Shown: positions 17,912 to 27,386, counted from the first letter of the stretch. The stretch: DNA of 64,000 nt from Stappia sp. BW2 (GCF_008107695.1 NZ_VIRG01000070.1:434001-498000); one strand, 5' to 3'. Program-made: numbers and translations. Notes: generated from the sequence alone by a model not told the origin.

Positions 17912-18540
17912 CGGCGCTGGAGCTGAAGGCTGAGGCCTTTTCGAACGGCCCCGCCGCTCGGGACGTTATCATCGGCCGGGATCCGGACATCCTCGCCGAC
18001 ATTCGTGAACCGGGCGTCGCCGCCGCCATCTGGCGGCGGACACCGGAGCCCGAATTTCAAAAGTGGATCGATGCTTTGCCGCCAGACAGCCTGCCGGAGC
18101 TGCGGACGGTGGTGCCGGTCCATCTGGCCGAAACGGCTGTCATGGCGGCCTGCGAAAGCCATGGCGTCCCGGTGTGTGAAATGCGGGACACGCTGGCAAG
18201 CGATGTCGGCGCACTCGCCCTTATGCTGGCAAAGACCCTGACGGTGCGTCTGGTGCGGTTGCGGCTGGATGTTTCGGAAGACGTCATGTGTCCGAAGTTC
18301 CACCTGGACAATGTTCGGGCTCGGTTGTTGTGCAGCTACCGCGGGGCGGGGACGGAATACGTTCCGGAAAATATCGCCCATGAGAGCGGCCGCATCCGTC
18401 AGGTGCCGCCCGGTGGCGTTGCTCTTTTCCGGGGCCGGAAATGGTCCAGCGAGGAAAGGACGGCGCTTCTGCACCGCTCACCGGTCGCGACACCGGAAAG
18501 TGGTCCGCGGCTTCTTCTGGTGATTGATCCGGCGGATTAG
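17908..18540 (+). CDS. DUF1826 domain protein
   Basis: A 210-residue protein spanning one DUF1826 domain; recognisable stretches include [20 protein letters not shown] (about 112-131) and the ending [14 protein letters not shown] with HRSP. No signal peptide or membrane segment. Function is unknown. Its start overlaps the stop of the COG0523 GTPase by four bases, so both are made together and it is probably part of a zinc-starvation response. The conserved Cys-Pro-Lys-Phe-His segment could bind a metal (inference). Confidence 0.85.
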   Translation: MTALELKAEAFSNGPAARDVIIGRDPDILADIREPGVAAAIWRRTPEPEFQKWIDALPPDSLPELRTVVPVHLAETAVMAACESHGVPVCEMRDTLASDVGALALMLAKTLTVRLVRLRLDVSEDVMCPKFHLDNVRARLLCSYRGAGTEYVPENIAHESGRIRQVPPGGVALFRGRKWSSEERTALLHRSPVATPESGPRLLLVIDPAD

Positions 18541-18549
18541 GTCGAAGGC

Positions 18550-19098
18550 TCAGTCTGCCCCATGCTGACGATAGAGCCAGGAGCGGTATCGGTCCAGGTG
18601 TTGCGTGACGATGGTCGCCAGACGGGCATCGTCACAGATCGTCTCTGCCGTAATGGCATTGCTCGTGAGGCCAAGGGAAAATCCGGCTTCACTGACGATT
18701 TCTGCAGACATGGTTCGAAGGATCTCTTCCAGCTGGGGAGGGGCGAACGCATGGCGGGAGGTGACATGGGCAAGGGCGACTGGTTTTCCGGGAAATTTCT
18801 GGCAGCCGACCATCCAGTCGAGGGCGTTCTTGAAGCTCCCGGGCAGCGCATGCATGTATTCCGGCACCGCGAAGAGCAGCCCGTCCGCGCGCGCCACCTG
18901 CGCGCGCAGATCGGCAACGATTTCCGGCAGGCTATCGGTGACGTCGAGATCCGGCACGAAATGCGGCAGTTCGCCGATGCGGTCATAGCGGCTGAGAACC
19001 AGCCCCTCCGGAACCAGCCGTTCTGCTGCGTTCAGCAAAGCCAGGTTGGACGAGGCGGCACGCAAACTGCCGCAAAATGTGAGGATCTTCAGAGGCAA
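18550..19098 (-). CDS. NADPH-dependent FMN reductase family protein
   Basis: A 182-residue flavodoxin-fold quinone/FMN reductase. The phosphate-binding loop GSLRAASSNLALL (residues 10-22) and the flavin-contact motif FAVPEYMHALPGSFKNALDW (about 76-95) are those of the NADPH-dependent FMN reductase family (ArsH/ChrR/WrbA relatives). Substrate could be quinones, chromate or azo dyes; not decided by sequence. It is convergent with the DUF1826 gene (stop codons 9 bases apart) and separated by 91 bases from the LysE-type exporter upstream. Confidence 0.88.
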   Translation of the reverse strand: MPLKILTFCGSLRAASSNLALLNAAERLVPEGLVLSRYDRIGELPHFVPDLDVTDSLPEIVADLRAQVARADGLLFAVPEYMHALPGSFKNALDWMVGCQKFPGKPVALAHVTSRHAFAPPQLEEILRTMSAEIVSEAGFSLGLTSNAITAETICDDARLATIVTQHLDRYRSWLYRQHGAD

Positions 19099-19189
19099 GG
19101 AACCGGTCCGCTTGAGGTGGGCAAGAGGCTGAGCCTATCGGATTCGCCCCGCCGCGTGATCCCCCAGGAGACTTCTGGCGAGTGCCGCC

Positions 19190-19813
19190 TTACCGGCTGG
19201 CTGCTGCCAGGGCCGCACCGAAGCCGACAAAGAGCGTGCCTGTGACCCTGCGCACCCAGAGCATTCGTTTTGCGGAGGTCAGGAAGCGGCGCATGTGGCC
19301 GCCTGCATAGGCAATCGCTGCATGGTTGGCGAAACACAGGGCTGCGTATGTGAAGGACAGCACCGAGATTTCCAAGGGATCGATGCCGTCGGCCCGCATG
19401 AACTGGGGGAACAGCGCGGTGATGACCAGAATGGCTTTCGGATTGGTGATGGAAACCAGCAGCGCTTCCAGAAACAGTTTTCTGGGGCTCTTGCGGGCGA
19501 TCAGGACGCCTTCTTCCACATGAAAGGCCGACTTGTCGCGCCAGATCTTGATGCCGATGAAAATCAGATACGCCGCACCGATGACTTTCAGCACGGTGAA
19601 GGCCACAGCGGAGGTCGCCATAAGGGCGCCAAAGCCAAGGGCGACAGCGTAGCCCAGGATCACCAGTCCCGTGGCGTTGCCAGCCGCCGAGGCAAGGGTC
19701 GCGTTGCGCCCGAACCGGAGCGTGTTGGAAATAGCCAACATGACCGCCGGGCCGGGACTGACGGCAGGCAGAAGCGAGACGGCAATGAAGACGAGCCAAA
19801 GATCTATCGGCAT
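19190..19813 (-). CDS. LysE family translocator
   Basis: A 207-residue inner-membrane protein with about six hydrophobic segments. The N-terminal signature LLPAVSPGPAVMLAISNTLRFGR (from about residue 14) is that of the LysE/RhtB amino-acid exporter superfamily; GAAYLIFIGIKIWR is the conserved third helix region. Members export basic amino acids, homoserine, threonine or related compounds; the substrate is unknown. ATG 19813 (MPIDLWLVF) is preferred to an in-frame TTG at 19825. No regulator is adjacent. Confidence 0.9.
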   Translation of the reverse strand: MPIDLWLVFIAVSLLPAVSPGPAVMLAISNTLRFGRNATLASAAGNATGLVILGYAVALGFGALMATSAVAFTVLKVIGAAYLIFIGIKIWRDKSAFHVEEGVLIARKSPRKLFLEALLVSITNPKAILVITALFPQFMRADGIDPLEISVLSFTYAALCFANHAAIAYAGGHMRRFLTSAKRMLWVRRVTGTLFVGFGAALAAASR

Positions 19814-19859
19814 GTGTGTTCTCAAGAAAAAGGCCGCGAAGCGCAGCCGGAGGGGTGTT

Positions 19860-20444
19860 TCAGGGCAGCAGCCGGCCGTCGCTGACGGCCTGGTTCAGAA
19901 GGTCCTGGGCAAAATCCCATAGACCGGGGAAGGGAGACAGGCGGGATTCCTTCGTCAGCTTCAGGGCTTCGGCAGAGATTGGCTCGTGGGTCGGATCGTC
20001 CAGGCCGGAAGCAAAGACAAGAACCATCGGATGCAGGGCGTCCATGGCATTGGCAAATTTGGCTTCCGGTGTTTCGTTGGCCTCAAACTCCAGCCACAGG
20101 CCCTTGAAGTCCAGTTCCTGGGACGTTGGAAGCAGGGCAAACAGACGGCTGGCAGCCGCTTGTTCCAGCTCCTTGATGCCGGCCCGGTTGTCGTCGGTGA
20201 CCCAGTGGTCGCCCGCGTCGATTTCCACCAGGTCGTGAACGGCAAGCAGTTTGACCACATGGTTGATGTCGGTGCCGGCCGGGGCGTGTTCGGCGAGGGT
20301 GAGCGTCTGCAGGATCACGTGCCAGCAATGTTCGGCCGTCGTCTCGCGTCGGGCGCCGCCCGTGAGCTGGTTGAGCCGGACCACTTCCTTCAGCTTGTCG
20401 GTTTCCAGAAGAAACGCGACCTGCCTTTGCAAGGTGTCGTTCAT
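19860..20444 (-). CDS. HD domain protein (YfbR/HDDC2-like)
   Basis: A 194-residue HD-superfamily hydrolase. The metal-binding histidines and aspartates are in ETTAEHCWHV (about 34-43) and LLAVHDLVEIDAGDHW (about 66-81). This matches the HDDC2/YfbR group of 5'-deoxynucleotidases, which remove phosphate from dNMPs. Its start overlaps the pdxJ stop in a TGATG, so it is translationally coupled to pdxJ; the reason for joining a nucleotidase-like enzyme to vitamin B6 synthesis is not known, though phosphatase activity on an intermediate can be imagined (inference). Confidence 0.85.
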   Translation of the reverse strand: MNDTLQRQVAFLLETDKLKEVVRLNQLTGGARRETTAEHCWHVILQTLTLAEHAPAGTDINHVVKLLAVHDLVEIDAGDHWVTDDNRAGIKELEQAAASRLFALLPTSQELDFKGLWLEFEANETPEAKFANAMDALHPMVLVFASGLDDPTHEPISAEALKLTKESRLSPFPGLWDFAQDLLNQAVSDGRLLP

Positions 20445-21193
20445 CAGATCTCGCCCATGGCCCTGCGGAAGCGGGCGACACTTTCGGCGAAACCGTAGAT
20501 CAGTGCATCGGCGGTGAAACCGTGGCCGATCGACATTTCCCGAATGAAGGGCGCGCGCGCCATAAGAGCAGGGATGTTTTCCACGGTCAGGTCGTGCCCG
20601 GCATTGACGCCAAGCCCGCAGCTCTTCGCGGCTTCCGCCGTGGCGACGATCTTATCGAGTTCCTTTTCAGCGCGTCCCGGGTCGTCATAGCAGGCGCCAT
20701 AAGGCCCGGTGTAGATCTCGATCCGCTCGGCGCCCAGCCTTGCTGCATGTTCGGGCGCGGCCGGGTCCGGATCGCAGAAGAGCGAGACCGTGACCGCCCA
20801 TTCCCTGGCGGCGGCAATCGCCGTTTCCAGGGCGCCAGTGTCTTTCGAGAAGTCCCAGCCGTGGTCCGAGGTGGTTTGCTGCGGGTCGTCCGGCACGAAC
20901 AGAACCTGTTCGGGGCGCGCCTCTTCCACCAGCTTCATGAAGTCGGGGGTCGGAAAACCTTCCAGACACAGCTCCTTGTTCGGGAACCTGTCCTCGATCA
21001 GCTCGGAGAGCTCGAACACGTCCGTCTTGCGGATATGACGCTCGTCCGGGCGTGGATGCACGGTGATGCCCTTGGCGCCGGCTTCCATCGCGATGGTGGC
21101 CAGTCCGGTCACACTTGGCCAGGGCAGGTCCCGGCGGTTGCGCAGCATGGCGATGGCGTTGACATTGACGGAAAGGCGCGAAACGGCAGGCAT
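20444..21193 (-). CDS. pdxJ: Pyridoxine 5'-phosphate synthase
   Basis: PdxJ, 249 residues, a TIM-barrel enzyme joining 1-deoxy-D-xylulose 5-phosphate and 3-amino-2-oxopropyl phosphate in the DXP-dependent vitamin B6 pathway. Hallmarks: LSVNVNAIAMLRNRR at the N-terminus, GITVHPRPDERHI (about 41-53), LFVPDDP, EIYTGPYG and LGVNAGHDL (about 192-201) with the phosphate loop EMSIGHGFTADAL. Length fits. It is followed by the HD gene with a one-base overlap. Confidence 0.96.
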   Translation of the reverse strand: MPAVSRLSVNVNAIAMLRNRRDLPWPSVTGLATIAMEAGAKGITVHPRPDERHIRKTDVFELSELIEDRFPNKELCLEGFPTPDFMKLVEEARPEQVLFVPDDPQQTTSDHGWDFSKDTGALETAIAAAREWAVTVSLFCDPDPAAPEHAARLGAERIEIYTGPYGACYDDPGRAEKELDKIVATAEAAKSCGLGVNAGHDLTVENIPALMARAPFIREMSIGHGFTADALIYGFAESVARFRRAMGEI

Positions 21194-21310
21194 GATTGAT
21201 AGTCCGGTGAAAACGGTTCTGATCTGGCTTTAAGAGACTGGGTCAGGGTTGCAAGATTGTGTCAAAAGCCGTTGAAGTCAAACGAGGAATTGTCACTAGA
21301 GACAATGTTT

Positions 21311-23020
21311 TCAGTCTCCGTTCTCCCGGTTTTTCTCGGCAGATTGCCGCGGAGAGGGTTTCAGCCAGCCCTGATACCTCACAAGCCGGCCGAGGCCGGG
21401 GAGCGAGATTTCGACGTCGAAGCGGAAGATGCCGTCCGGTGTGATCTCGGTGGTGTTGCTGACGGGCAGCAGCCAGCGCGGCAAGGGCAGACCAACCAGC
21501 CTGCCGCTGCGAACGGGATAGGCGAGGGCGCCGTCCTTGAGGTTCAGATGAATATCGAACGTCGTTGGCCCGAACCGTTCCTGAACCACACCGGAGCCGG
21601 GCGCTCCGGCAAGACTGAGCACGGACCGGAATGTCTTGCCGCCGAAATTGCGTAACCAGACCTCCTTGTCGCCCTGCCGTTCGATTGTCACCGTCACCGG
21701 CGTCGCATCCGCCGCGGGTGGGAAGCCGACGATACGGCAGAGCAACTGGCCAAGCCGCGATGTGCCGCGGGTGACCTTTGCTTCTCCGGACCACTGCCGT
21801 CGGTCGAAGACCGTGTGGAGGGAACGGACCGGTTCCGGCAATGCCTTGAAGGTTGCGCCAAGTGCCTGCTGGAACAGGACCGGTGCAGACTGTGTTGCCG
21901 TATAGGTGTGAACGTTCAGATGCGCGGTGGCATCCTTGACGTCTGACAGGGAAAATTCCCCCAGGCAGGGCCGTGCTCCCGGGGGGACATCACCTTCACA
22001 CAAGTGCCTGCACATGATGGCGCCCGGAACAGCCGGAATATGCGGGCCGTCGCCAGCTTCTGCGATCAGCGTCCAGCTTGTCGCCAGGGGCATACCGTCC
22101 GGACCCAGCCCGGCAAGTCGGACTTCCATGCCGCCGCGGTCGGAGCCGAAGTGTTCAAACCAGCCTGCGACGGTTCGAAGGAGCGGGGCAGCAGCCTGAA
22201 GAGACCTCACAAGACGAAGACGAGCCATCCAGGAAAGGGCCCAGAGTCCCAGATGCAGGAGAGGAAGTTCCAGACCCGCCCGGAAAAGCACCGTTCGGGC
22301 CTTATAGGCTTCAGGAAAGAGCGCCAGATCAGGCGCGCCGATGAAGCTTGACCAACGCCGGGTAAGGCCGTTGCCGCCGTCTGGTCCGATCCGGCGTCGG
22401 GAAAGACCGGACCAGCCGATGACTTGCGTCCACCTGCCGTCGCGATAGACGTCAACGGGCTTTCCGGACTGGGCCAGGATCGCCTCGATCACCGACAGGC
22501 CGCGCGGAGCCCGGTTGCCGGGCAGGATGGCGCTTTCGATCAGGTCGAGTTGCGAGAAATTATCCTGAAGAGCCTCAACCGCAACGGACGAAAGGGCCGG
22601 GACGCTGGAGACACCTGACAGCACGGTCAGTCCAGCTGCGCGTGCCTGCTCATCCAGAGCGGCAATGCCGCTGGTGAAGCCGGCGTCGTCCGACAGGTCC
22701 AGATAATGGCTTCCGGCCGCCAGCGCGGCTTCAGCAACGGCATAGGGGGCTTGATGGTAAGCTTGAAAGGGTCCGACCGCGTCGACGGTCACGAAGGGGC
22801 GAAGGGCCTGAAGGGCAGCAGCGAAATCCGGCGCGGTTCGATCCAGAACGGCGGCCGTGCCGCCATGTTGACGACAGAAGGCTTCGGCCTTTTGCAGGCT
22901 GCGGCCGGCGATAATTACCTCCAGAGGCTGGTGCCTCAGCAGGGCCTCGGCCAGTTTGCCGCCGAAAACGCCATAGCCGCCCAGAACGACGATCCGCCTC
23001 CTGGACGAGGGCTCAGTCAA
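21311..23020 (-). CDS. Saccharopine dehydrogenase-like/DUF4166 fusion protein
   Basis: A 569-residue two-part protein. The N-terminal half (1 to about 310) is a Rossmann domain of the saccharopine-dehydrogenase type, starting IVVLGGYGVFGGKLAEALLR, with the family pattern VDAVGPFQAYHQAPYAVAEA. The C-terminal half (about 375-569) is DUF4166: SLHTVFDRRQWSGEAKVTRG and WLRNFGGKTFRSVL. Reaction unknown. The upstream DCC gene overlaps it by eight bases, and this fusion is commonly found next to DCC proteins, suggesting a shared redox or lipid-related task (inference). A hydrophobic stretch near 252-270 may touch the membrane. Confidence 0.82.
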   Translation of the reverse strand: MTEPSSRRRIVVLGGYGVFGGKLAEALLRHQPLEVIIAGRSLQKAEAFCRQHGGTAAVLDRTAPDFAAALQALRPFVTVDAVGPFQAYHQAPYAVAEAALAAGSHYLDLSDDAGFTSGIAALDEQARAAGLTVLSGVSSVPALSSVAVEALQDNFSQLDLIESAILPGNRAPRGLSVIEAILAQSGKPVDVYRDGRWTQVIGWSGLSRRRIGPDGGNGLTRRWSSFIGAPDLALFPEAYKARTVLFRAGLELPLLHLGLWALSWMARLRLVRSLQAAAPLLRTVAGWFEHFGSDRGGMEVRLAGLGPDGMPLATSWTLIAEAGDGPHIPAVPGAIMCRHLCEGDVPPGARPCLGEFSLSDVKDATAHLNVHTYTATQSAPVLFQQALGATFKALPEPVRSLHTVFDRRQWSGEAKVTRGTSRLGQLLCRIVGFPPAADATPVTVTIERQGDKEVWLRNFGGKTFRSVLSLAGAPGSGVVQERFGPTTFDIHLNLKDGALAYPVRSGRLVGLPLPRWLLPVSNTTEITPDGIFRFDVEISLPGLGRLVRYQGWLKPSPRQSAEKNRENGD

Positions 23021-23453
23021 GGAGCCGCTCCTTCAGGGCCGACGAAGGCAGAGGGCAGGTGCGCCTGCCGATCCGATAGCGGTTTCCGGCAATCCTGTCG
23101 TAAGTCCAGTCCGCGAAGCTGCGCGGCAGAAGCTCCAGGATCGCAAGTCCTTTCCAGGGCCAACCAAGGCTTTTCATTGTTGTGGTGAAGGACGCCATTT
23201 TGGTATAGGCCCTGCCATGACGGATGACGATGTTGGTTTCCATCTTCTGCGGGTCGAGCCCGTGTCGGCGATAAAGTGCCTGTCCGGTTTGCGAATGGGC
23301 GTCGACAAAGCGAAAGCCAACTGTCCGGTCGTGCCGGGCGACGAACCGGGCAAAGCCTGAACACAGAACGCAGATGCCATCGAAGACAATCAGGTTATCG
23401 GGCAGGTCCGTCAAAACGGGAGGTGGCTGCCTGTGGCTTGATCTGGTTTCCAT
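23013..23453 (-). CDS. DCC family thiol-disulfide oxidoreductase (DUF393)
   Basis: A 146-residue protein carrying the DCC motif as FDGICVLCSGFARFVARHD (about 26-44), where the D-x-x-C-x-x-C core gives the family its name. Members are thought to be thioredoxin-like thiol oxidoreductases. ATG 23453 (METRSSHRQ) leaves 24 residues before the motif, as usual in the family; ATG 23504 (MPKSQAKY) is also possible. It overlaps the DUF4166 fusion gene by eight bases and forms an operon with it. Confidence 0.85.
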   Translation of the reverse strand: METRSSHRQPPPVLTDLPDNLIVFDGICVLCSGFARFVARHDRTVGFRFVDAHSQTGQALYRRHGLDPQKMETNIVIRHGRAYTKMASFTTTMKSLGWPWKGLAILELLPRSFADWTYDRIAGNRYRIGRRTCPLPSSALKERLLD

Positions 23454-23712
23454 TGTCTTGGTGCTTTCGCAGGCAATGACGTATTTCGCTTGAGACTTAG
23501 GCATGGAATGCACGCCTTGGCGAACCCGCACAAGGTCGCAGGAGAGTATTACGACGAGGTTTTCAGGTCCTGCCGATTCCTCTAAGAAAAAGGGCAAGGG
23601 ACTGGCGAATCTGATGTTTCAGGTTCAAGGTCGAAACCGATTTCGATCTAGAACAGGACGAGAATCAATGCTTACATCGAGATCTCTGAACGAGAAAAGT
23701 ACCGGATAATTC

Positions 23713-24972
23713 ATGGCCATCACCAACGCGCTCCTCCTCTTGGCCCAGGCAGCCGTTTATTTTGTCGTCATGATGAGCCTGCTCAGGGCGCGTCAGGTGA
23801 TCGGGATTGGCGTGTTCATGTGCGCTCTCGGCGTGATGCACTTCCTGGAAACCTATCTCGCCAGTGTGTTCTACATCGAACTGCCGTTCGGCATTGTCTC
23901 GCCGGGATCGACGGTGCTTTTTTCCGGCAAGCTTCTGATGATCCTTCTGCTGTACATCCGGGAAGATGCACTGGTTGCGCGTCAGCCCATCTATGGCCTG
24001 TTGATCGGTAATTTTCTGATTGTCGCTCTGGTGATGATCCTGCGGAACCACGAGACGATCTCCGTTGCCGATGGCCGTAGCCCGGATATCGCGTTTATCG
24101 ATGAAATGGGAATGCTGATGGTCTGGGGCACCATCTTGCTGTTCATCGACGCCATCGCGATCATTGTGCTTTACGAACGGATCGGCAATTGGGGCGGACG
24201 TCATCTGGGTCTGCGCTTCCTGATCTGCGGGGCGGTGGTGCTGACCTTTGATCAGGCAGGGTTTTTCCTGGCGCTGCACTATGTCTCCGGCGCGCCCTGG
24301 CATGTGTTCGTCGGTGGCTGGGTGGCGAAGCTGGTAGCGGCACTGGTCTATTCGGGGCTGTTCATCCTCTACCTGAAATATTTCGATGATGAGAGCAGCT
24401 GGCTCACCAACCGGTCCTTCAAGGACGTGTTTCAGGTGCTGACCTACCGGGAGCGCTATCACAAGCTCCTGGAATCTTCCATTCGCGACCACCTGACCGG
24501 TGCTCTGCACCGCAGCCAGTACGACGAGAATGCGCCCAAGATCCTCGCGAAGAACATGCAGGAAAACCGGGCCCTGTCGCTGCTCGTGATCGACATCGAC
24601 CATTTCAAGCAGGTGAACGACCGGCACGGGCACCAGGCTGGTGACGAGATCCTGAAGACAGTCGCCCGGCTTCTGGCCGACAATTTGCGCACGGACGACC
24701 ATCTCTACAGGGTCGGCGGTGAGGAATTCGTGCTGTTGTGCGAGAAACTGCCGATCGAGGGCGCGACAACCCTGGCTGAGCGTCTGCGCAAGACAATCGA
24801 GCGTTTCAGCAAGATCTATCTGCCGGAAAAGGTGACGGTCAGCATCGGTCTGGCCAGCGCGCCGCAAGACGGTGTCACCATGGAAGCCTTGTTCCGGCAG
24901 GCGGACCTGCGGCTCTATGAGGCCAAGAAACAGGGCCGCAACCAGGTCTTCAGTCCGGTCTTGACGGACTAG
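23713..24972 (+). CDS. Membrane-anchored diguanylate cyclase
   Basis: A 419-residue inner-membrane protein with about seven hydrophobic segments in residues 1-225 and a C-terminal GGDEF domain. The active-site motif is GGEEF (about 335-339), preceded five residues earlier by the inhibitory-site pattern RTDD (RxxD), so product inhibition is expected. DLTGALHRSQYDENAP and IDIDHFKQVNDRHGHQAGDE are the standard domain start and metal site. It should make cyclic di-GMP in response to an unknown signal sensed by the membrane part. Stands alone; a shared terminator separates it from serA. Confidence 0.93.
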   Translation: MAITNALLLLAQAAVYFVVMMSLLRARQVIGIGVFMCALGVMHFLETYLASVFYIELPFGIVSPGSTVLFSGKLLMILLLYIREDALVARQPIYGLLIGNFLIVALVMILRNHETISVADGRSPDIAFIDEMGMLMVWGTILLFIDAIAIIVLYERIGNWGGRHLGLRFLICGAVVLTFDQAGFFLALHYVSGAPWHVFVGGWVAKLVAALVYSGLFILYLKYFDDESSWLTNRSFKDVFQVLTYRERYHKLLESSIRDHLTGALHRSQYDENAPKILAKNMQENRALSLLVIDIDHFKQVNDRHGHQAGDEILKTVARLLADNLRTDDHLYRVGGEEFVLLCEKLPIEGATTLAERLRKTIERFSKIYLPEKVTVSIGLASAPQDGVTMEALFRQADLRLYEAKKQGRNQVFSPVLTD

Positions 24973-25036
24973 GTGTGGAATCTGGCTGGGGCCTGGTGGT
25001 GGTGAGCGTCAGGTAGACGCGGGCCTTTGACAAAGA

Positions 25037-25065
25037 AAAAGCCCTGGAAACGCTCCAGGGCTTTT
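25037..25065. terminator. Bidirectional terminator between dgc and serA
   Basis: AAAAGCCCTGGA (25037-25048) and TCCAGGGCTTTT (25054-25065) are exact inverted copies around AACGC, with T-runs on both strands. It serves the convergent cyclase and serA genes. Confidence 0.88.
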
Positions 25066-25087
25066 ATGTTTCTTGTGGTCGGGGAGA

Positions 25088-26332
25088 TCACACCCGGTTG
25101 AGCAGTCTTGCCCGGATGGTGTTGGGCAGGCTGCGAATCTCTTCCAGAATGCTGACAGGATCTTCCACCGGGCTGTCGACATCCACCACCACGTAACCGA
25201 TGTCCAGATGGGACTGCAGGTACTGGGCACAGATGTTGAGGTTGTGCCGGGTGAAGAGGTCGTTCAGCGTGCGCATGGCGCCGGGGGCGTTGTGATGCAC
25301 CTGGATGAAGCGCGTTGCTTCCGTGCCCTTGGGCAACTGAACCTGGGGGAAGGAGACCGAGCCGATGGTGGAGCCGACGTCGGAATATTCCACCAACCGT
25401 TTGGAGACTTCCTCGCCAATCCGGTCTTGTGCCTCTTCCGTCGAGCCGCCCACATGCGGCGTCAGGATCACATTGTCGAGACCGCGTAGCGGTGAGATGA
25501 ACTCGTCCTTGTTGGATTTCGGCTCAACCGGGAACACGTCGATAGCCGCGCCTGCCAGATGGCCCGATTTCAACGCAGCGGCCAGAGCGTCGATATCGAC
25601 GACCTTGCCGCGGGCGTTGTTGATCAGGAACGAGCCCTTTTTCATCTTGGAAATCTGGTCCGCGCCGAACATGTTGCGCGTTTCCGCCGTGTCGGGAACA
25701 TGCAGGGACACAACGTCGGATTCTGCCAGCAGCCCGTCGAGGCTGTCCGCAGGGATCACATTGCCGTGCTGCAGCTTGTCGACCAGATCGAAATAGATCA
25801 CCCGAAGGCCCATGGCCTCGGCCAGGTTCGACAACTGCGTGCCGATGTTGCCGTAGCCGACGATGCCGAGCGTCTTGCCGCGGACTTCGTGAGAGCCGAC
25901 AGCGCTTTTCATCCAGCGGCCCTCATGGGCGGCGGTGGATTTGGGGAAGACACCGCGCATCAGCATGACGATTTCGGCGACGGTCAGTTCGGCCACGGAT
26001 CTCGTGTTCGAGAAGGGAGCGTTGAAGACCGGGATGCCGCGCGTCAATGCGCCTTTGAGGTCGACCTGGTTGGTGCCGACGGAGAAACAGCCGACGGCCA
26101 CAAGGCTCTTGGCGGCTTCCAGAACCTCATCCGTCACCTGGGTGCGAGAGCGAATGCCGAGTATCTGCACGCCCTGCAGCTTTTCGATCAACGCGTCCTT
26201 TTCCAGGGCTCCGGACAGGACTTCCACATTTGTGTAACCGTGTTTTTCAAGAACCGCGCGCGCGGTCGGCGAAATGCCTTCCAGCAGCAGCCATCGGATC
26301 TGGTTTTTCGGCCGGGAGAGACCGTGAATCAT
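25088..26332 (-). CDS. serA: D-3-phosphoglycerate dehydrogenase
   Basis: SerA, 414 residues, the first step of serine synthesis (3-phosphoglycerate to 3-phosphohydroxypyruvate, NAD). It is the short E. coli-like form with a C-terminal ACT domain (about 335-414, from TRFIQVHHNAPGAM) for serine feedback. The NAD motif is LGIVGYGNIGTQLSNLAEAMG (about 155-175), and the catalytic residues lie in NNARGKVVD and LTPHVGGSTEEAQ. It faces the cyclase gene and shares a terminator with it. Confidence 0.96.
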   Translation of the reverse strand: MIHGLSRPKNQIRWLLLEGISPTARAVLEKHGYTNVEVLSGALEKDALIEKLQGVQILGIRSRTQVTDEVLEAAKSLVAVGCFSVGTNQVDLKGALTRGIPVFNAPFSNTRSVAELTVAEIVMLMRGVFPKSTAAHEGRWMKSAVGSHEVRGKTLGIVGYGNIGTQLSNLAEAMGLRVIYFDLVDKLQHGNVIPADSLDGLLAESDVVSLHVPDTAETRNMFGADQISKMKKGSFLINNARGKVVDIDALAAALKSGHLAGAAIDVFPVEPKSNKDEFISPLRGLDNVILTPHVGGSTEEAQDRIGEEVSKRLVEYSDVGSTIGSVSFPQVQLPKGTEATRFIQVHHNAPGAMRTLNDLFTRHNLNICAQYLQSHLDIGYVVVDVDSPVEDPVSILEEIRSLPNTIRARLLNRV

Positions 26333-26608
26333 GGCGAAATGCCTTTTGGTCTGATTGGTTTTTGAATCGCGCCGGGTGGGCGCTAACAGCGCGGGTGTCG
26401 TATACGCGCTCGTTCACGTCGCGTCTAGGGTGCCGTTCCGTCGAAACGTATGGCGTCCCCGCGCGTTTTGTTTCCCGGTGCCAAGGAAACTGGTTGCTGA
26501 CCGGAGGCAGCCTGTGCCACATAGCGAGGAGGGGCGCGTTTTGGCCGGATCTCCAACCGGCTACCTGATTGTAATCCAGTACCAAGCGAGAGCAGGGACC
26601 CCAAATCC

Positions 26609-27352
26609 ATGTTGAAATTGAACGGGCCTCATTTCGATTATGAGCCGTATCCCGTCTGCTATGTAAAAGACGTTCTACCATCCGATACCTATCGAAAACT
26701 CGTCGAGAGCTATCCGGACAAGGCGCTCTTCAAATACATGCCGAACCTCGGGCACAAGTATTCCTTGTCCGATATCAACAATCCGGACAACTACTACGCA
26801 TTCCTGTCGAAAACGCCAGGTTGGAAGGCTTTCTACGATCATGTGAAGTCTGAAGACTTCATACAAAATGTTCTGGACATGCTGTCTGCCAACAACGTCG
26901 ATCTCGGTCTTCGGCGGCTGAAAGTGATTTCCAAGGACGGCCAGAGGAAGGCCAGCTTGCTGAGCCGCATCCGGCGAAAAACCGAAGTCAGCGCGCGGTT
27001 CGAGTTTTCCATGATGCCCGCCAATGGCGGACAGATCCTTCCGCACACCGATGCTCCGCATAAATTGATCACGCTGGTTCTGTCGATGATGGAGCCGGGC
27101 GCCTGGGATCATTCATGGGGCGGCGGCACAGCGGTTTGTCTGCCCAAAGACCGGTCCAGGATCTTCAACCACATCAACAAGGCCATGCCGCTCGATCAGG
27201 TCGAGACACTGAAGACCTTCCCGTTCGAGGAGAACCAGTGTGTCCTGTTCGTGAAGACCTACAATTCCTGGCACCATGTTGCGCCGATGACAGGGCCGGA
27301 CGATGCGCCGCTGCGCAAGACGCTGACCATCAACATCGAAAGCAAGCTTTAA
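26609..27352 (+). CDS. Putative 2-oxoglutarate/Fe(II)-dependent oxygenase
   Basis: A 247-residue protein with a 2OG-Fe(II) oxygenase layout: iron-binding HTD in GGQILPHTDAPHKL (about 145-158), the distal histidine in SWHHVAPM (about 220-227) and the 2-oxoglutarate-binding arginine in LRKTLTINIES (about 235-245). Similar proteins occur in surface-polysaccharide and hypothetical operons of alphaproteobacteria; a substrate cannot be named. It is alone on the + strand, divergent from serA with a 276-base spacer in which no site was recognised, and followed by a strong terminator. Confidence 0.75.
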   Translation: MLKLNGPHFDYEPYPVCYVKDVLPSDTYRKLVESYPDKALFKYMPNLGHKYSLSDINNPDNYYAFLSKTPGWKAFYDHVKSEDFIQNVLDMLSANNVDLGLRRLKVISKDGQRKASLLSRIRRKTEVSARFEFSMMPANGGQILPHTDAPHKLITLVLSMMEPGAWDHSWGGGTAVCLPKDRSRIFNHINKAMPLDQVETLKTFPFEENQCVLFVKTYNSWHHVAPMTGPDDAPLRKTLTINIESKL

Positions 27353-27359
27353 GACAGAA

Positions 27360-27386
27360 GAGGCCTGCGGATATCCGGCAGGCCTC
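27360..27386. terminator. Terminator between the oxygenase and nat genes
   Basis: GAGGCCTGC (27360-27368) pairs exactly with GCAGGCCTC (27378-27386); the loop itself contains GGATATCC. It starts eight bases after the oxygenase stop and serves convergent genes. Confidence 0.7.
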
